DNA of 64,000 nt. Source: Pedobacter soli (GTDB lineage: Bacteria > Bacteroidota > Bacteroidia > Sphingobacteriales > Sphingobacteriaceae). The notes under the pieces are model-generated. The model was not told the DNA's origin. It saw nothing but the letters and a program-made list of their open reading frames with translations, and did not search any database. Position 1 is the first letter of the stretch, and every line of letters starts with the position of its first letter. The position numbers and the translations under genes are program-made. Shown here piece after piece: positions 7,943-18,634 of the stretch. The DNA lies in assembly GCF_900101435.1 (NCBI RefSeq), contig NZ_FMZH01000012.1:109325-173324 (forward strand). The letters are read 5' to 3'.

Positions 7943-9127
7943 CTATAAATACCATTTTTTATAGCGGGCCAGTGCCTCTAAGTAGTAATAATCGGCGTAA
8001 ACAAGTGGCACATCAATCTCACTGTTTAACGGAAAAGCCCCAGTGCTGTGCATCAGTAAAAAGCCCCCGTTTTCGCCAGCTTTGGCACGATAAGTATCAC
8101 TGGCTAATGAATAAATCATGGTCTCTGCGGCCGATTTAAAATCAGCTTTTTCCTTGCCATCGGTATATTGTCCCAATTCAAGCAGTGCCGAAGCAATAAT
8201 TGCACCTGCAGAAGCATCGCGTTTGGCATATGGAATTAAAGGAGCATCAAAATCCCAGTACGGAATCTTATCTGCAGGCAGGTTCGGATGGTTTAAAATA
8301 TAGTTGGCAATTCCTTTAGCCTGTTTTAAATAGTTCTGATCTTTTGTAAAACGGTACATCATGGTATAACCGTATAAAGCCCATCCTTGCCCGCGCGACC
8401 ATGCCGAGCAGTTTGCAGCACCCTGCCAGGTTGCTTTCTTAAGCACATCACCAGTTTGCGGATTATAATCAACCACATGGTAAGAACTAAAATCGGGGCG
8501 GAAATGATTTTTGATAGTTGTATTGGCGTGTGTGACGGCAATTTCTTTATATTTTGGATTTCCTCCGTTATCGCTGGCCCAGTTTAACATTTCCAGATTC
8601 ATCATATTATCAATAATTACCGGACACTCCCAATACTTGTTCTTATCCCACGATTGAATAACCTGAATTTTTGGCCTGAAACGCGTAGAAAGCGATTGTG
8701 CAGAACGCTGGATAATTTCTTTATAGGCTGGATTTTTAGTGATGCGGTACCCGTTACCAAAACTGCAATACATCATAAAACCAAGATCGTGGTTACCCGT
8801 AAAAGTTTGGTTGGGCTCCAATACTTTCAGTGCCGCCTCAGCCTCATTTTTTACCTGCTCATTTTTAGTTTGCTCGTAAATGTACCATAAACTACCCGAG
8901 TAAAAACCACTACACCACCATTTAATATCGTAATTAACAGATTTGCCTTTATCGAAACTCTGCGGCGTTTTACCTGCAGGGATATTTTTGGCCAATACCT
9001 GATACTGGCTGGCTGCAAATTTAAATTCATCGTTAATTAATTGAGCCATCGGTTTTTTGGGGCTCTGGGCATACGAAACACTCCCCACAAAAAGGAGCAA
9101 TGTAGCGGCTAGGTTAATTTTTTTCAT
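7943..9127 (-). CDS. GH88 unsaturated glucuronyl hydrolase
   Basis: GH88 enzymes remove the 4,5-unsaturated uronate left at the non-reducing end of oligosaccharides by polysaccharide lyases. From ATG 9127 the protein has 394 residues with signal peptide MKKINLAATLLLFVGSVSYAQ; the frame extends 17 codons further upstream but only this Met gives a proper signal. The two catalytic aspartates are visible as Asp114 (GNHDLGFMM) and Asp173 (IIDNMMNLEM), with the conserved RGQGWALYGY segment. It lies downstream of the PL8 lyase, whose products it should process, and feeds KduI. Confidence 0.93.
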   Translation of the reverse strand: MKKINLAATLLLFVGSVSYAQSPKKPMAQLINDEFKFAASQYQVLAKNIPAGKTPQSFDKGKSVNYDIKWWCSGFYSGSLWYIYEQTKNEQVKNEAEAALKVLEPNQTFTGNHDLGFMMYCSFGNGYRITKNPAYKEIIQRSAQSLSTRFRPKIQVIQSWDKNKYWECPVIIDNMMNLEMLNWASDNGGNPKYKEIAVTHANTTIKNHFRPDFSSYHVVDYNPQTGDVLKKATWQGAANCSAWSRGQGWALYGYTMMYRFTKDQNYLKQAKGIANYILNHPNLPADKIPYWDFDAPLIPYAKRDASAGAIIASALLELGQYTDGKEKADFKSAAETMIYSLASDTYRAKAGENGGFLLMHSTGAFPLNSEIDVPLVYADYYYLEALARYKKWYL

Positions 9128-9207
9128 TTGATCTGTTTTGTTTTTCAATATCAGGTTAAGCCGGTTTTTAAGGGGCAAATCCTGATGGTTTCATAAATTT
9201 ATGTGTG

Positions 9208-11316
9208 TTACTCTATTTTAAAACTTGCTGTGGCACCGGCAAAGGCTCCCTCAGGCAGCTTACAGGTTATATTTTTAGGTATTGTTGAGCCGGCAGGTTT
9301 AAACTGTACCTGAATGGATGCCTTTTCTTGTGCAGGATCGGCAATATAAAGCACAGGATTTTTGGTGTTTAAATTTTTGATGTACACGGTACAAGGCTGG
9401 TCTACCGTAAGGGAGCCACCATCATAAACCAGTGTTCCCGGCTTGTAAAATACGGCTTGCACCATGTTTAAAACGGTATGTTTTACGGCCTGTAGTTCAG
9501 CGGTATTTTTTAAAATTTGTATCACAGAACGATTGTATTTTTTTATGCCCTCAACAGTAATGCCGGGAATAACAATATATTGGTAACTGGCATTTTGAGG
9601 CGCTATACCATGGTTAACCCAGATTTTAAAGACCTTATCGGTTAATTCGGTTTTGCTCTGCCCCTGATTAATGCGATACCAGCTACCACTTTGCACGGCA
9701 TTGCTGATTTCGACATTGCTGCGCTCCGGAAAGATATAAGCGATACTATCGTGCAATGCCCAAAATCCTTTTTCGCCTTTTGCAGTTGATGATCGGCTAA
9801 TAACGCCTCTCAACCAGGCCTGGTTAATCGTAGTAGTCACGCTTTCTTTGGCTTCACTAGTAATACCAGCACCCAGGCAAACCACTTCCTTATCGAAAAA
9901 GAACCAGGCTTTTTTGGCCTGAACACTATCGTAATTTAAATCGTAGCACGATACGCCATAAACGCCATCGCTTGCCCCACCAGAAAACTTCGTTGTTCCT
10001 GGTATTCCCCAATCTTTGTGGATGGTTGCCCCCTCATCGTCTGGATAATCCCTACCGGTAGTTCCGGGTATCTTATCCCACTCCCATACTGGCATTAAAT
10101 TGGCATACTCCGACCCGCTGCGCTGGATATTGGTTGCACCATCGGGCAAAAATTTCCCCAAGATATTTTCGTTATTTCCACGTTCGGTACGTAAAGTACG
10201 ATCAGATGAGCTTTGCACGCTGAAGGTATAGGCCGGCCGTATGTGCAAGGTGTAATTGCTTTTCCAGAAATGGGTATGGTTAGCCACAATACCGTAATCG
10301 GCAGGTTTTTTATTGGCTGTTCGCAGCGCAGAAGCCTCCCAGTAACTGGCGTTTTCGGGATCGAACAGCTTAATTTTCTCAATCATACCTCCCATACCGC
10401 TGTTTAACGAATCTTTACGGCTAATGCCGCGGCCGCGTACATTAAAATCGTAAAACGAACCACGGATGGTTTGCAGAAAAGTATTTTTAAGGTAGTTTAC
10501 CAGGATGGCCAGTTGGTCTTTAGGTAAGGCATAAGCTGTTCCGCTTAAATAAAATGCGGCATTTACCGAGTTACCGGCAAAAACGCGACCATAACTGGCA
10601 ATAGCCTGTTGCTTGCCATGCTGGTAATAACTGCCATCAACCTGTACCCCTTCTTTTCCATCGGTAATGGCAATGGGTTCGAATAAATACTTTCCGGCCG
10701 AATCTAATGTAGCTTTATTGCGGGTTAAACAAGCCCGGTAAAGGTAGTGCAGGGCTTCATCAGAAGTATTGGCGCCATCGCCGGTTCTAAAACGACGAAT
10801 CACCATACGCTGAATCAACGCCTTTTCGAGATCTGCAGGCAACTGCACTTTTGCATTGCGCATTAAAATGAGCGTTTGCCCAATGGCCTGTGGATAGAAA
10901 ATATCGTTATACCACCAGTTTTTATTTTTTGGATTTTTATCGAACCAGTTTTGTAAAGCTTTAACAATTGATGCATGCAGCTCAGCATGATTATACCATT
11001 TGTTAGCAGGCCGGATATAAGCCGTGGCCATATCCTTAATTCTTTTCAGTGGGGCATATTGCGCATCCGCATAGTTAATATCGGCCCAGCTACCATCTGC
11101 ATTCAGGTTTTTCAGGTTAACACTAACTTCTGCTGCCAGGTTTTTATCTTTAACAAAAGTTTGCAGATCGGTATTAATGCGCTGTAAAATGGTATCATAG
11201 GGTTCTTGCTGTGCTTTTGCCTGATTAACAAAAAGCAACAGTACACCTAAAGCACCAATGCTAAACGCTTTAAAAGATGATATTTTATAATTTACGATTT
11301 TCTTTCCTGCAAACAT
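9208..11316 (-). CDS. PL8 polysaccharide lyase (chondroitin AC/hyaluronate lyase type)
   Basis: The 702-residue protein has an N-terminal signal (hydrophobic 18-33, ending QAKAQ), an alpha/alpha-toroid and C-terminal beta domains, the size of the Pedobacter heparinus chondroitinase AC. Catalytic residues of that family are present: Asn183 (GANTSDEALHYLYRACL), His233 and Tyr242 (YYQHGKQQAIASYG), Arg296/Arg300 (FNVRGRGISR) and Glu383 (NNENILGKFLPDGATN). It should cut beside uronic acid by beta-elimination and leave a 4,5-unsaturated end. PL8 also contains xanthan and hyaluronate lyases, so the exact polymer is open. It starts 3 nt after the GH95-like gene. Confidence 0.93.
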   Translation of the reverse strand: MFAGKKIVNYKISSFKAFSIGALGVLLLFVNQAKAQQEPYDTILQRINTDLQTFVKDKNLAAEVSVNLKNLNADGSWADINYADAQYAPLKRIKDMATAYIRPANKWYNHAELHASIVKALQNWFDKNPKNKNWWYNDIFYPQAIGQTLILMRNAKVQLPADLEKALIQRMVIRRFRTGDGANTSDEALHYLYRACLTRNKATLDSAGKYLFEPIAITDGKEGVQVDGSYYQHGKQQAIASYGRVFAGNSVNAAFYLSGTAYALPKDQLAILVNYLKNTFLQTIRGSFYDFNVRGRGISRKDSLNSGMGGMIEKIKLFDPENASYWEASALRTANKKPADYGIVANHTHFWKSNYTLHIRPAYTFSVQSSSDRTLRTERGNNENILGKFLPDGATNIQRSGSEYANLMPVWEWDKIPGTTGRDYPDDEGATIHKDWGIPGTTKFSGGASDGVYGVSCYDLNYDSVQAKKAWFFFDKEVVCLGAGITSEAKESVTTTINQAWLRGVISRSSTAKGEKGFWALHDSIAYIFPERSNVEISNAVQSGSWYRINQGQSKTELTDKVFKIWVNHGIAPQNASYQYIVIPGITVEGIKKYNRSVIQILKNTAELQAVKHTVLNMVQAVFYKPGTLVYDGGSLTVDQPCTVYIKNLNTKNPVLYIADPAQEKASIQVQFKPAGSTIPKNITCKLPEGAFAGATASFKIE

Positions 11317-11319
11317 CTG

Positions 11320-13614
11320 TTATTTTTTATTGAAGCCCCAAAACCAGTTTTCATATTTTGTGTAAGAAAAAGCGGGCATCGGTTTTTCTTCAAAACTAGC
11401 CGAAACCAGCTGTATCATTTCTCCACTTATCGTTTTTTTTATTTCGATTATGGTTTTTTCGGCTGTTTTTTGAAACTGATAATCAACCTTTCCGCGTTTG
11501 TTGGAACGGATGGTAAATTTATCCATATCGGTTACCAAAGTAAGTTTGCCTCCCTTTAAGCTGGTTATTTTTATATTTTGCGTGCGCCCATCCTGCATAT
11601 CGGCACTAACCAAAAATGCGCCCTCTGCAAGCAATTGTTTAAACGATATATTTTGCCAGTTTTTTGGGATTGCCGGGAAAACCCTGATTTTCTTACCCCA
11701 GCTTTGCAAAAGCATTTCCTGTATGGAAGTGGCGGCGGCCAAAGGTGTTTCGATAACCGGGCCAGATTCGCGGTAAAGCGTGTTTTCCTGCACAAAACGA
11801 TCCAGCAATTCGTTTAACCACTGATAGGCCATATCGCCATTGCCTGTACTTGCATAAATAGAAGCTGCTCCTGTAAACGAAAAACCAGCCAATGCACTTT
11901 TGTAGGAAAGCCAGTTTTTTAACGACTGGCTAATCAGCGCCCTGTTTTCGGGCTGATCCCAGTTAATGAGATTATAAGGATAAATCATCAGCAAGTGTGA
12001 ATAATGCCGGTGCGAACTGTTTAGGGGTACATCTTTACCAATTAAAAACCCACTTTCACCAATAGGGAAAGGCGTAAGATTTTTTAAAATCGTTTTCCAT
12101 TTGCCGGCATCCGCATCATTTAACTCTTGCTCATCGTTTACCTTAATCAGTGTTTGCAGTGCCCAGCTTAAACTGGCCAAAGTATAATTGGCATCTTCGG
12201 CATTTTTATATTCGGGCGAATGCGACATGGGAAAATGATAAATCCCCTGATCGTCTGGCTTAAGCTGGTGAATTAAAAAATTCGCCGATCGCTTTAACAA
12301 AGGAAATATTTTGGTCTTAAGCGTTTGTTCGTCGCCGCTGTAAGCATAATATTGGTAGTAATAATAAAGCAACCAGGTAAGATTGGCTGGTTCAAAAGTT
12401 CCTTTGCTGATTTCGGCCTCACTGATGGGGCTTACCAAGCCAAAGGCCGAGCTCCTACCAATGGCTGCAGCATCATTACGCCATTTTTCGGGCACATTGT
12501 TAATCAGGTTTTGCCGGTTACGGTTTAATGATTTAAAGAGCGATTCACCCAGCTCGAGGTGATTGGCAGTAAAAATTGGCGAATAAGTGAGCTGTGCATT
12601 CAAGTTCCACCAAATAGCTGGCCATGGCGTGGCGGTAGTCCAGGGCCCCATTAAATCGGCAACAGGTTTATCGGCCCGGGTTACTGAAGCCAGTTTGTAG
12701 AGCTGTATCCAATAAAAGTTTTCCATCCGCTTATCGGGCAAGGCAATAAAACTTTTCTGGTAATACTGGTGCCACCAGTTGCGGTGTGCTACGTTGCTTT
12801 GTTTATCCTGCTCAAATTTTTGCAGGTAAGCAGTAGCTTCTTTATTTTCATCAGCAGTGCCTTCGCCATCATAGCCTACACTTACCAATAACTGTTGCCT
12901 ATAACTATTGTTTAATATTTTATATGCCGTAGTATAACCGCCGTTATTAAGTAAAGGCTGGTTACAAAGCGTGTAACCATTTGCTGTACTCATTTTTACA
13001 GGAGGATTTTCGGGATAGTTTACCGGCTTATCGGTTGGGTAGCTCTGAAAATACCGCGGGCTAATGCTCTTTCCGGGATGCCATTTCCAACCCCTTACCT
13101 GCTCTTGCGCAGTACCTTTTGCTGTAATACTAATTACATTCTGGGTTGCGGCAACAAAAGCGGTAAAGCTTATTGTGCCCTGCGTGGTAAAAACTGTTCC
13201 ACTGGACGTTGCATTGTAAATATCAAGTTCTATTTTGGCACCTGTTATTTTTCCTGCGGTTTTAAGGGTAAAATAACCAATAGGCAAGCGCCCCTGGGTA
13301 TACAATTTACCTACATTGGGTAAAAGTTTTTCGCGGTGATCTACCACATCTGTGCGTCCGATATCAAAACGGATTAAACTGTCGTTTTCCTGATAGATGT
13401 TGGTTCCAAGCAAACCGTTTCCGAGAATAATCCCACTATAGTAATCTTTGCCGAGCTGATCCCACTTTAAATTTTGCTTCGCCATAAATACCGGCCAGTT
13501 TACTTCGCCGGCAGGCACCTGCGCTGCACACCACAATGGAATGTAAAAAAACAGCCACAGGAAAAAGCTGCAATGAATTAAACGGTTATATTTTAATGAT
13601 GAGTTTTGCTGCAT
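11320..13614 (-). CDS. GH95-like exported glycoside hydrolase
   Basis: The 764-residue protein has an N-terminal hydrophobic signal (cleavage near PLWCAAQ), a beta-sandwich first part and an (alpha/alpha)6 catalytic part. WWNLNAQL (about 335-342) matches the paired-Asn region of GH95 alpha-L-fucosidases and SSHRHYSHLLMIYPY (about 534-548) matches the family HRHxSHLxxxYP signature. Known GH95 members remove alpha-1,2-fucose or alpha-galactose; which sugar is removed here is unknown. Sequence outside these motifs is divergent, so a related GH65/GH95-fold activity is possible. Its stop is 3 nt from the PL8 start, so they are coupled. Confidence 0.75.
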   Translation of the reverse strand: MQQNSSLKYNRLIHCSFFLWLFFYIPLWCAAQVPAGEVNWPVFMAKQNLKWDQLGKDYYSGIILGNGLLGTNIYQENDSLIRFDIGRTDVVDHREKLLPNVGKLYTQGRLPIGYFTLKTAGKITGAKIELDIYNATSSGTVFTTQGTISFTAFVAATQNVISITAKGTAQEQVRGWKWHPGKSISPRYFQSYPTDKPVNYPENPPVKMSTANGYTLCNQPLLNNGGYTTAYKILNNSYRQQLLVSVGYDGEGTADENKEATAYLQKFEQDKQSNVAHRNWWHQYYQKSFIALPDKRMENFYWIQLYKLASVTRADKPVADLMGPWTTATPWPAIWWNLNAQLTYSPIFTANHLELGESLFKSLNRNRQNLINNVPEKWRNDAAAIGRSSAFGLVSPISEAEISKGTFEPANLTWLLYYYYQYYAYSGDEQTLKTKIFPLLKRSANFLIHQLKPDDQGIYHFPMSHSPEYKNAEDANYTLASLSWALQTLIKVNDEQELNDADAGKWKTILKNLTPFPIGESGFLIGKDVPLNSSHRHYSHLLMIYPYNLINWDQPENRALISQSLKNWLSYKSALAGFSFTGAASIYASTGNGDMAYQWLNELLDRFVQENTLYRESGPVIETPLAAATSIQEMLLQSWGKKIRVFPAIPKNWQNISFKQLLAEGAFLVSADMQDGRTQNIKITSLKGGKLTLVTDMDKFTIRSNKRGKVDYQFQKTAEKTIIEIKKTISGEMIQLVSASFEEKPMPAFSYTKYENWFWGFNKK

Positions 13615-13739
13615 TTCAGGTTAAATGTTATGATGTTTGGCCAGGTAGGTAAAAAAGCCACCAAGCAAAGGCAAGGTGGCCCAACTAACACAAACTAACC
13701 AAATTTGTTGGGGATAAAGCCCCATACGTTTTTTATTTT

Positions 13740-15470
13740 TTACCAGCCTGCATTCTGTATCAGGGCAGTATTTTTAGCTATTTCAGAAGCCAAAATCGGG
13801 AACAAACCATAATGTGCAGGGAAGTGATGCTCACGCACATCTACATATTCATAGTTGTAAACATTTCCGGTTTTGGTAATTTTAACGCCTCTAATTGGTT
13901 TCTCAAAATCAACCGCAGCGGTTTTCCACCTTCTGGCATCCCACATGCGGTGCTCTTCCATAAACAGCTCTACACCGCGTTCGGTCTGAATCAGCAAACG
14001 CATTTCATCTTGCGTTGCATTGGCTTTAATACCATAATTTCCATCGGCACCTGGTGTAATACCTGCACGTTCCCTGATTTTTCTTAATGCATCATAAACC
14101 TCGGCTGTTGGGCCGCTGTATTCGTTTAATGCTTCGGCATAGTTCAATAAAATTTCGCCATACCTGATCAGGCCCCAGCATCTTTCACCATTTCCGGTAG
14201 AGTTTTCCAACAAATATTTACGGGGGAAATATCCGGCATTAAAAGCCAGTGGCCCGCTCACGGCATCGGTAGTACCCGATCCTACATAAGTATATACAGG
14301 CGCATTGTTGTTTCCGCTTAATATCCATGGAGCACCGTTATAAATTACCGAATTGGCGAAACGCGGATCACGGCTAACATAAGGATTGGCAGGATCGTAG
14401 CCCGAACCAGCTTCGGTTATGGCTTTTCCATTGGCCATCGGGAACCGATCAACCATTTGCTGGCTTACCGTGAAGGCATAACCTCCTGATCTGCTTTGTG
14501 GCAGTAAAAAGCTTTCGAACTCGCGTTGTGCGCCACGCATGGCTGCAAACAAGTACTCGCTGTTTACACGCATCTGAAAAACCTTATAAAAGCCATAACC
14601 AGGTCTGTTGGTTGGGCCATTATCTACATAAAGCGAGTAGTTTCCGGTATTTATAATATCCAGTGCAGCATCAGCGGCCTTTTTCCAGCGCTCTTTGTCG
14701 TAACTCGCATAACCGGTTAAATCGTGTACCTCGCCTGATGTAGCATATTGCCCCCCATTAAATAGCGGACTTGCTGCATACAATAGCACACGTGATTTTA
14801 AGCCCATGCAGGCACCCTGGGTAATGCGGCCGTAATTTTGCGGCAGAATAGTTAAACTGGTTGGCAAATCGGCCTTGGCTGCATCGCACTCGGCAACAAT
14901 GTAGTTTACACATTCCTGATAGGTTGATCTTTTGAGCGTAAAATCTTCAGTAATATCATACACTTTATCGCCCAGTAATGGTACGCCACCAAATGCCCTG
15001 ATTAATAGGAAGTAATACCAGGCACGTAAATAACGGGCCTCAGCTATCATCCCCTTTTTGGTTGCTGCACTAAGCGGAGCACCACCAATATTTTGTAAAA
15101 GTACATTTACCCTTCTGATATTTTGGTAAGGTACCGACCACATGTCTCTAAAATCAGTGTTGGTAGTGCTTTTGGAAATTAAACCAAAGGCAATAATTAC
15201 ACCTGAGTTCTGCGTACCGTTGTAACGGCCTGTAACCCCCTCATCGGAAGCTCCCGCATGCCCGCCGGCATCAAGGTACTGGATATCGTATTGAAAACCT
15301 ACCTGCTGATAAATCCGGGTTAAAAAGGCCTGGGTATTGATACTATCGGCAAAGGTGGTTTCTTCGTTTAAAACAGTTGAAGAGCTTTCATCGAGTAAAC
15401 CACCTTTTTTACAGGAATAGGTTATAACCATGATGGCAAATAAGGCTATGATTGAAATTTTCTTTTTCAT
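13740..15470 (-). CDS. SusD/RagB-family glycan-binding lipoprotein (pair 1)
   Basis: SusD lipoproteins sit on the outer membrane above a SusC channel and bind the target glycan. From the second Met (15470) the protein starts MKKKISIIALFAIMVITYSC, a lipoprotein signal with the lipidated Cys followed by KKGG. The length (576) is normal. TPR-like helices such as RYLRAWYYFLLIRAFGGVPL and the C-terminal LLNYAEALNEYSG and EEHRMWDARRWK motifs are typical. It ends with RagB-type ILASEIAKNTALIQNAGW. It follows its SusC by 12 bp. Confidence 0.95.
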   Translation of the reverse strand: MKKKISIIALFAIMVITYSCKKGGLLDESSSTVLNEETTFADSINTQAFLTRIYQQVGFQYDIQYLDAGGHAGASDEGVTGRYNGTQNSGVIIAFGLISKSTTNTDFRDMWSVPYQNIRRVNVLLQNIGGAPLSAATKKGMIAEARYLRAWYYFLLIRAFGGVPLLGDKVYDITEDFTLKRSTYQECVNYIVAECDAAKADLPTSLTILPQNYGRITQGACMGLKSRVLLYAASPLFNGGQYATSGEVHDLTGYASYDKERWKKAADAALDIINTGNYSLYVDNGPTNRPGYGFYKVFQMRVNSEYLFAAMRGAQREFESFLLPQSRSGGYAFTVSQQMVDRFPMANGKAITEAGSGYDPANPYVSRDPRFANSVIYNGAPWILSGNNNAPVYTYVGSGTTDAVSGPLAFNAGYFPRKYLLENSTGNGERCWGLIRYGEILLNYAEALNEYSGPTAEVYDALRKIRERAGITPGADGNYGIKANATQDEMRLLIQTERGVELFMEEHRMWDARRWKTAAVDFEKPIRGVKITKTGNVYNYEYVDVREHHFPAHYGLFPILASEIAKNTALIQNAGW

Positions 15471-15482
15471 AATCATTTTTAA

Positions 15483-18400
15483 TTAAAATGTAACATTTAA
15501 ACCCAGGTTATAAATGCGCTGCGTAGGGTACACACTAATTACAGTAGTGGTACTGTTTCCATTTTCAGGGTCAACCTGATACAAATCGGTTACGTTTGTC
15601 CAGGTAAGCAGGTTATTACCATTGGCATAAACCCTGATTCCTGATACACGCAGTTTTTTGGCAAATGAATTGGGAAACATATAACTGATCTCGGCAGTTT
15701 TTAAGCGCACATAATAGTTGTTTCTGGTCCAGAAATCAGAGAAGTTATTGGATACGTTTGGAAAATTGGTTACTGCGTTCCCCCCCAACCTTGGGAACGT
15801 AGCTGTAGCAGCCGTTTCGGGTGTCCATCTGTTTAAGTGTATCGGTTGGTAATTAGAGTTTCCGGGCACAATGGTTTCGGAGTGGAAACGGGTACTGTAA
15901 CCATACGATCCCTGAAAGAATACGTTCAGGTAAAAGTTTTTATAACCGAAATTAAAGTTGGCGCCATAGGTGGTATTTGGCAGGTTTGGTTTGCCAATTA
16001 TTCCCTTATCACTGTCATCGATAATACCATCACCATTTAAATCCTGGTATTTCATATCCCCGGGGCCTACTGCAGTAGTTGGTTTTGCCACTTTCGGATC
16101 AGCAATTTCTGCTGCAGTATAAAAACCTAAAAAGTGCCAGCCAAAGTACTGGCCAATTGGGCTACCTGTTGCCGCTAACCAGGGGTATGCCGGCTGGGCC
16201 TCATCCTGATAAAGGATTTTGTTTTTGGCATAAGAGAAAGTTAACCTTACACCTGCAGAGAAATTGTTTATTTTTTCATTATAGCTTATCTCTCCATCAA
16301 AGCCCCTGTTGTTTACCTTACCCAGGTTAACAGGTGGCAAACCTACTCCAATAGTAAGCGGGACACTTTGTCTGGTAGTTAAAATATCGTACCTGTCGTT
16401 GTTAAAATAATCGGCGGTAATTTTAAATTTTCCATTAAACATATTTAAATCCATACCAATATCCAGTTTCTTTTCTTTCTCCCAGGTTACATCTAAATTA
16501 CCCAGGTTGCCTTCGGTAATTCCATTATACGAGGTACTTGTTGTACCAAAATTGTAAGCACCTGAAGCCTGTGTATAAAGCTGTACATATTTTTTAGCAC
16601 CGCCGATATCATCTGATCCAACCATACCGTAAGATGCCCTGAATTTTAACAGATCTACAAATTTGATGTTATCAGAGAAAAACTTTTCTTCCGAAATATT
16701 CCAGCCTATTGATGCTGCCGGAAACCAGCCTTTGGTTTTAGACCCTGTAAATCGGTCGGTACCATTATAAGCGGCATTGAACTCGAGCAAATACTTGTTT
16801 TTAAAATCATAACCCACCCTAAAAGTTGTTCCGGTAATTACCGTTGGTACCCCGGGGCCTTGATTGCTATCGCCGGTAGTGGTTGAATTAATTACCCTGT
16901 TATCGTTATATAATACCAAACCATAAGCGTGGTGGTTACCAAAATTGCGATCGTAGTTTAATGAGGATTGTGTATTTATAGTACGATAAATAGTACCGTT
17001 ACCATATGTTGTTGAAAATGGCGGTGTACGGTATTGTGTGGCATTAAGTGGCAAATATAGTCCGGTGGCAGAATTATACAAATAATATGGTAAAGCTGTT
17101 CTGCTTGAATTTACACTAGAGCTTTGAGCACTTGCGTAAGATAATAATACCTTGGCGGTTAAGCCATTGGTAAGAAAATCGAGTTTCTGGCTTGCACTCG
17201 CAACGATGTTTAAATCATTATCGAAAGTTCTGCTATAGCCCGATTCTGCCAGGCGGCCAATAATACTGGTGTTTGCATTGGTTAACAAAGGATTGTATGG
17301 ATATGAACCATTTGGATTGGTAACCGGGAAAGCCCATGGCGGTAAGTAACCACCACTGTAGATTTCGCCCACAATACCGTTACCGTTGGCATAATAAGCA
17401 TTACCCTGTCCTGAATTGAAAGGCTGGTTGGTTTCGCCAAAACGGCCTGTCAAATCTAATCGGATACTTAATGTTTTGGTAGCCTGAATATCTAAATTAG
17501 ACCTGAAGTTATAGCGTTTATAATAATAATTACTTTTTACACCATTGTCTGCACCAAAATCGCGGACATTACCATTCTGCCACAAATAACCCGCAGAAAC
17601 AAAATACTTTACACTCTCGGTTCCACCCTGAAAATCTAAATTCTGACGGGTAATTAAAGCACCTGGTTTAAAAATGGTTTTCCACCAGTCGATATCCGGG
17701 TGACCATAAGGATCGGTATGATCGCGGTAAGCAGCCAGATCGGCATCACTTGCATACAATTTGTTGTTGGTATCGCCCGAATTTCTAAGCGCCTCGTTAT
17801 TTAATAATTTTGCTTGGTACGAATTTAAAAATTCGGGGGTATTCACATCCATCTGGTAACCGGCTTCTGATTTTAAATTGATGCGTGGTTTACCGGCCAC
17901 CCCTCTTTTGGTGGTAATTACCAATACCCCGTTAGCCCCTTTAATACCATAAACTGCAGTAGTAGAAGCATCTTTTAAAATGGAAACTGTTTCTACTTCA
18001 TTTGGATCAATATCTGAAACCTGGTTGTAATCGTACTCTACATCATCTACAATAATTAACGGAGAAGTACTACCGGCGTAAGTACTCACCCCACGAATAA
18101 AGAAAGCGGCACCATCTGCACCTGGCTGGCCACTCCGCTGCTGTGAGGTAAAACCGGGCAACCTACCTGCAAGGGTATTCTGTATACTGGCACTAGGGTT
18201 TTGTTTAATCTCTACTGCAGAAATAGAGCTGATAGCACCCGTATTGGTAATTTTCTTCTGCTTGCCAAAGCCCACAACCACTACTGCATCCAAATCCTTT
18301 GCATCTGTTTTTAAGGTAATGGTTACAACGGTTTTACCGGCTACATTCACTTCCTGGTTCAAGTAACCTATAGATTTCACAATAAGCACTTTACTACTAC

Positions 18401-18593
18401 CTTTTAACGTAAACTGAAACTTACCTTCGGCGTCGGTCACCGCCCCATTGTTTGGCAATCCTTTTTCTACAATCGTAGCGCCGGGTATCGGTCCCGAATT
18501 ATCTACAACCGTACCTTTTATAACCGTTTGCGCCAAAGAAATGCCGGGTAAGAGGATAAAAAGGGTTAATAATTTATATAATATTTTTTGCAT
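15483..18593 (-). CDS. SusC/RagA-family TonB-dependent outer-membrane transporter (pair 1)
   Basis: From ATG 18593 the protein has 1036 residues: signal peptide MQKILYKLLTLFILLPGISLAQ, a carboxypeptidase-regulatory-like domain (VIKGTVVDNSGPIPGATI), the plug (VVVGFGKQKKITNTGAISSI, then AVYGIKGANGVLVITTKRG) and a beta-barrel ending in YNLGLNVTF with a terminal Phe. It imports oligosaccharides across the outer membrane using TonB energy. The frame extends six codons upstream, but the signal peptide supports this start. Paired with the SusD just downstream; preceded by the SusD of pair 2. Confidence 0.96.
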   Translation of the reverse strand: MQKILYKLLTLFILLPGISLAQTVIKGTVVDNSGPIPGATIVEKGLPNNGAVTDAEGKFQFTLKGSSKVLIVKSIGYLNQEVNVAGKTVVTITLKTDAKDLDAVVVVGFGKQKKITNTGAISSISAVEIKQNPSASIQNTLAGRLPGFTSQQRSGQPGADGAAFFIRGVSTYAGSTSPLIIVDDVEYDYNQVSDIDPNEVETVSILKDASTTAVYGIKGANGVLVITTKRGVAGKPRINLKSEAGYQMDVNTPEFLNSYQAKLLNNEALRNSGDTNNKLYASDADLAAYRDHTDPYGHPDIDWWKTIFKPGALITRQNLDFQGGTESVKYFVSAGYLWQNGNVRDFGADNGVKSNYYYKRYNFRSNLDIQATKTLSIRLDLTGRFGETNQPFNSGQGNAYYANGNGIVGEIYSGGYLPPWAFPVTNPNGSYPYNPLLTNANTSIIGRLAESGYSRTFDNDLNIVASASQKLDFLTNGLTAKVLLSYASAQSSSVNSSRTALPYYLYNSATGLYLPLNATQYRTPPFSTTYGNGTIYRTINTQSSLNYDRNFGNHHAYGLVLYNDNRVINSTTTGDSNQGPGVPTVITGTTFRVGYDFKNKYLLEFNAAYNGTDRFTGSKTKGWFPAASIGWNISEEKFFSDNIKFVDLLKFRASYGMVGSDDIGGAKKYVQLYTQASGAYNFGTTSTSYNGITEGNLGNLDVTWEKEKKLDIGMDLNMFNGKFKITADYFNNDRYDILTTRQSVPLTIGVGLPPVNLGKVNNRGFDGEISYNEKINNFSAGVRLTFSYAKNKILYQDEAQPAYPWLAATGSPIGQYFGWHFLGFYTAAEIADPKVAKPTTAVGPGDMKYQDLNGDGIIDDSDKGIIGKPNLPNTTYGANFNFGYKNFYLNVFFQGSYGYSTRFHSETIVPGNSNYQPIHLNRWTPETAATATFPRLGGNAVTNFPNVSNNFSDFWTRNNYYVRLKTAEISYMFPNSFAKKLRVSGIRVYANGNNLLTWTNVTDLYQVDPENGNSTTTVISVYPTQRIYNLGLNVTF

Positions 18594-18634
18594 AACTTGT
18601 ATGGTTATCATTTAACAATCTGTAAAATCCCGAA

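Noticed and set aside
8654..8890. Open frames on the strand opposite the PL8, GH88, GH95, SusC and TamB genes
   Set aside because: They are shadows of strongly supported genes and lack own promoters or family motifs.
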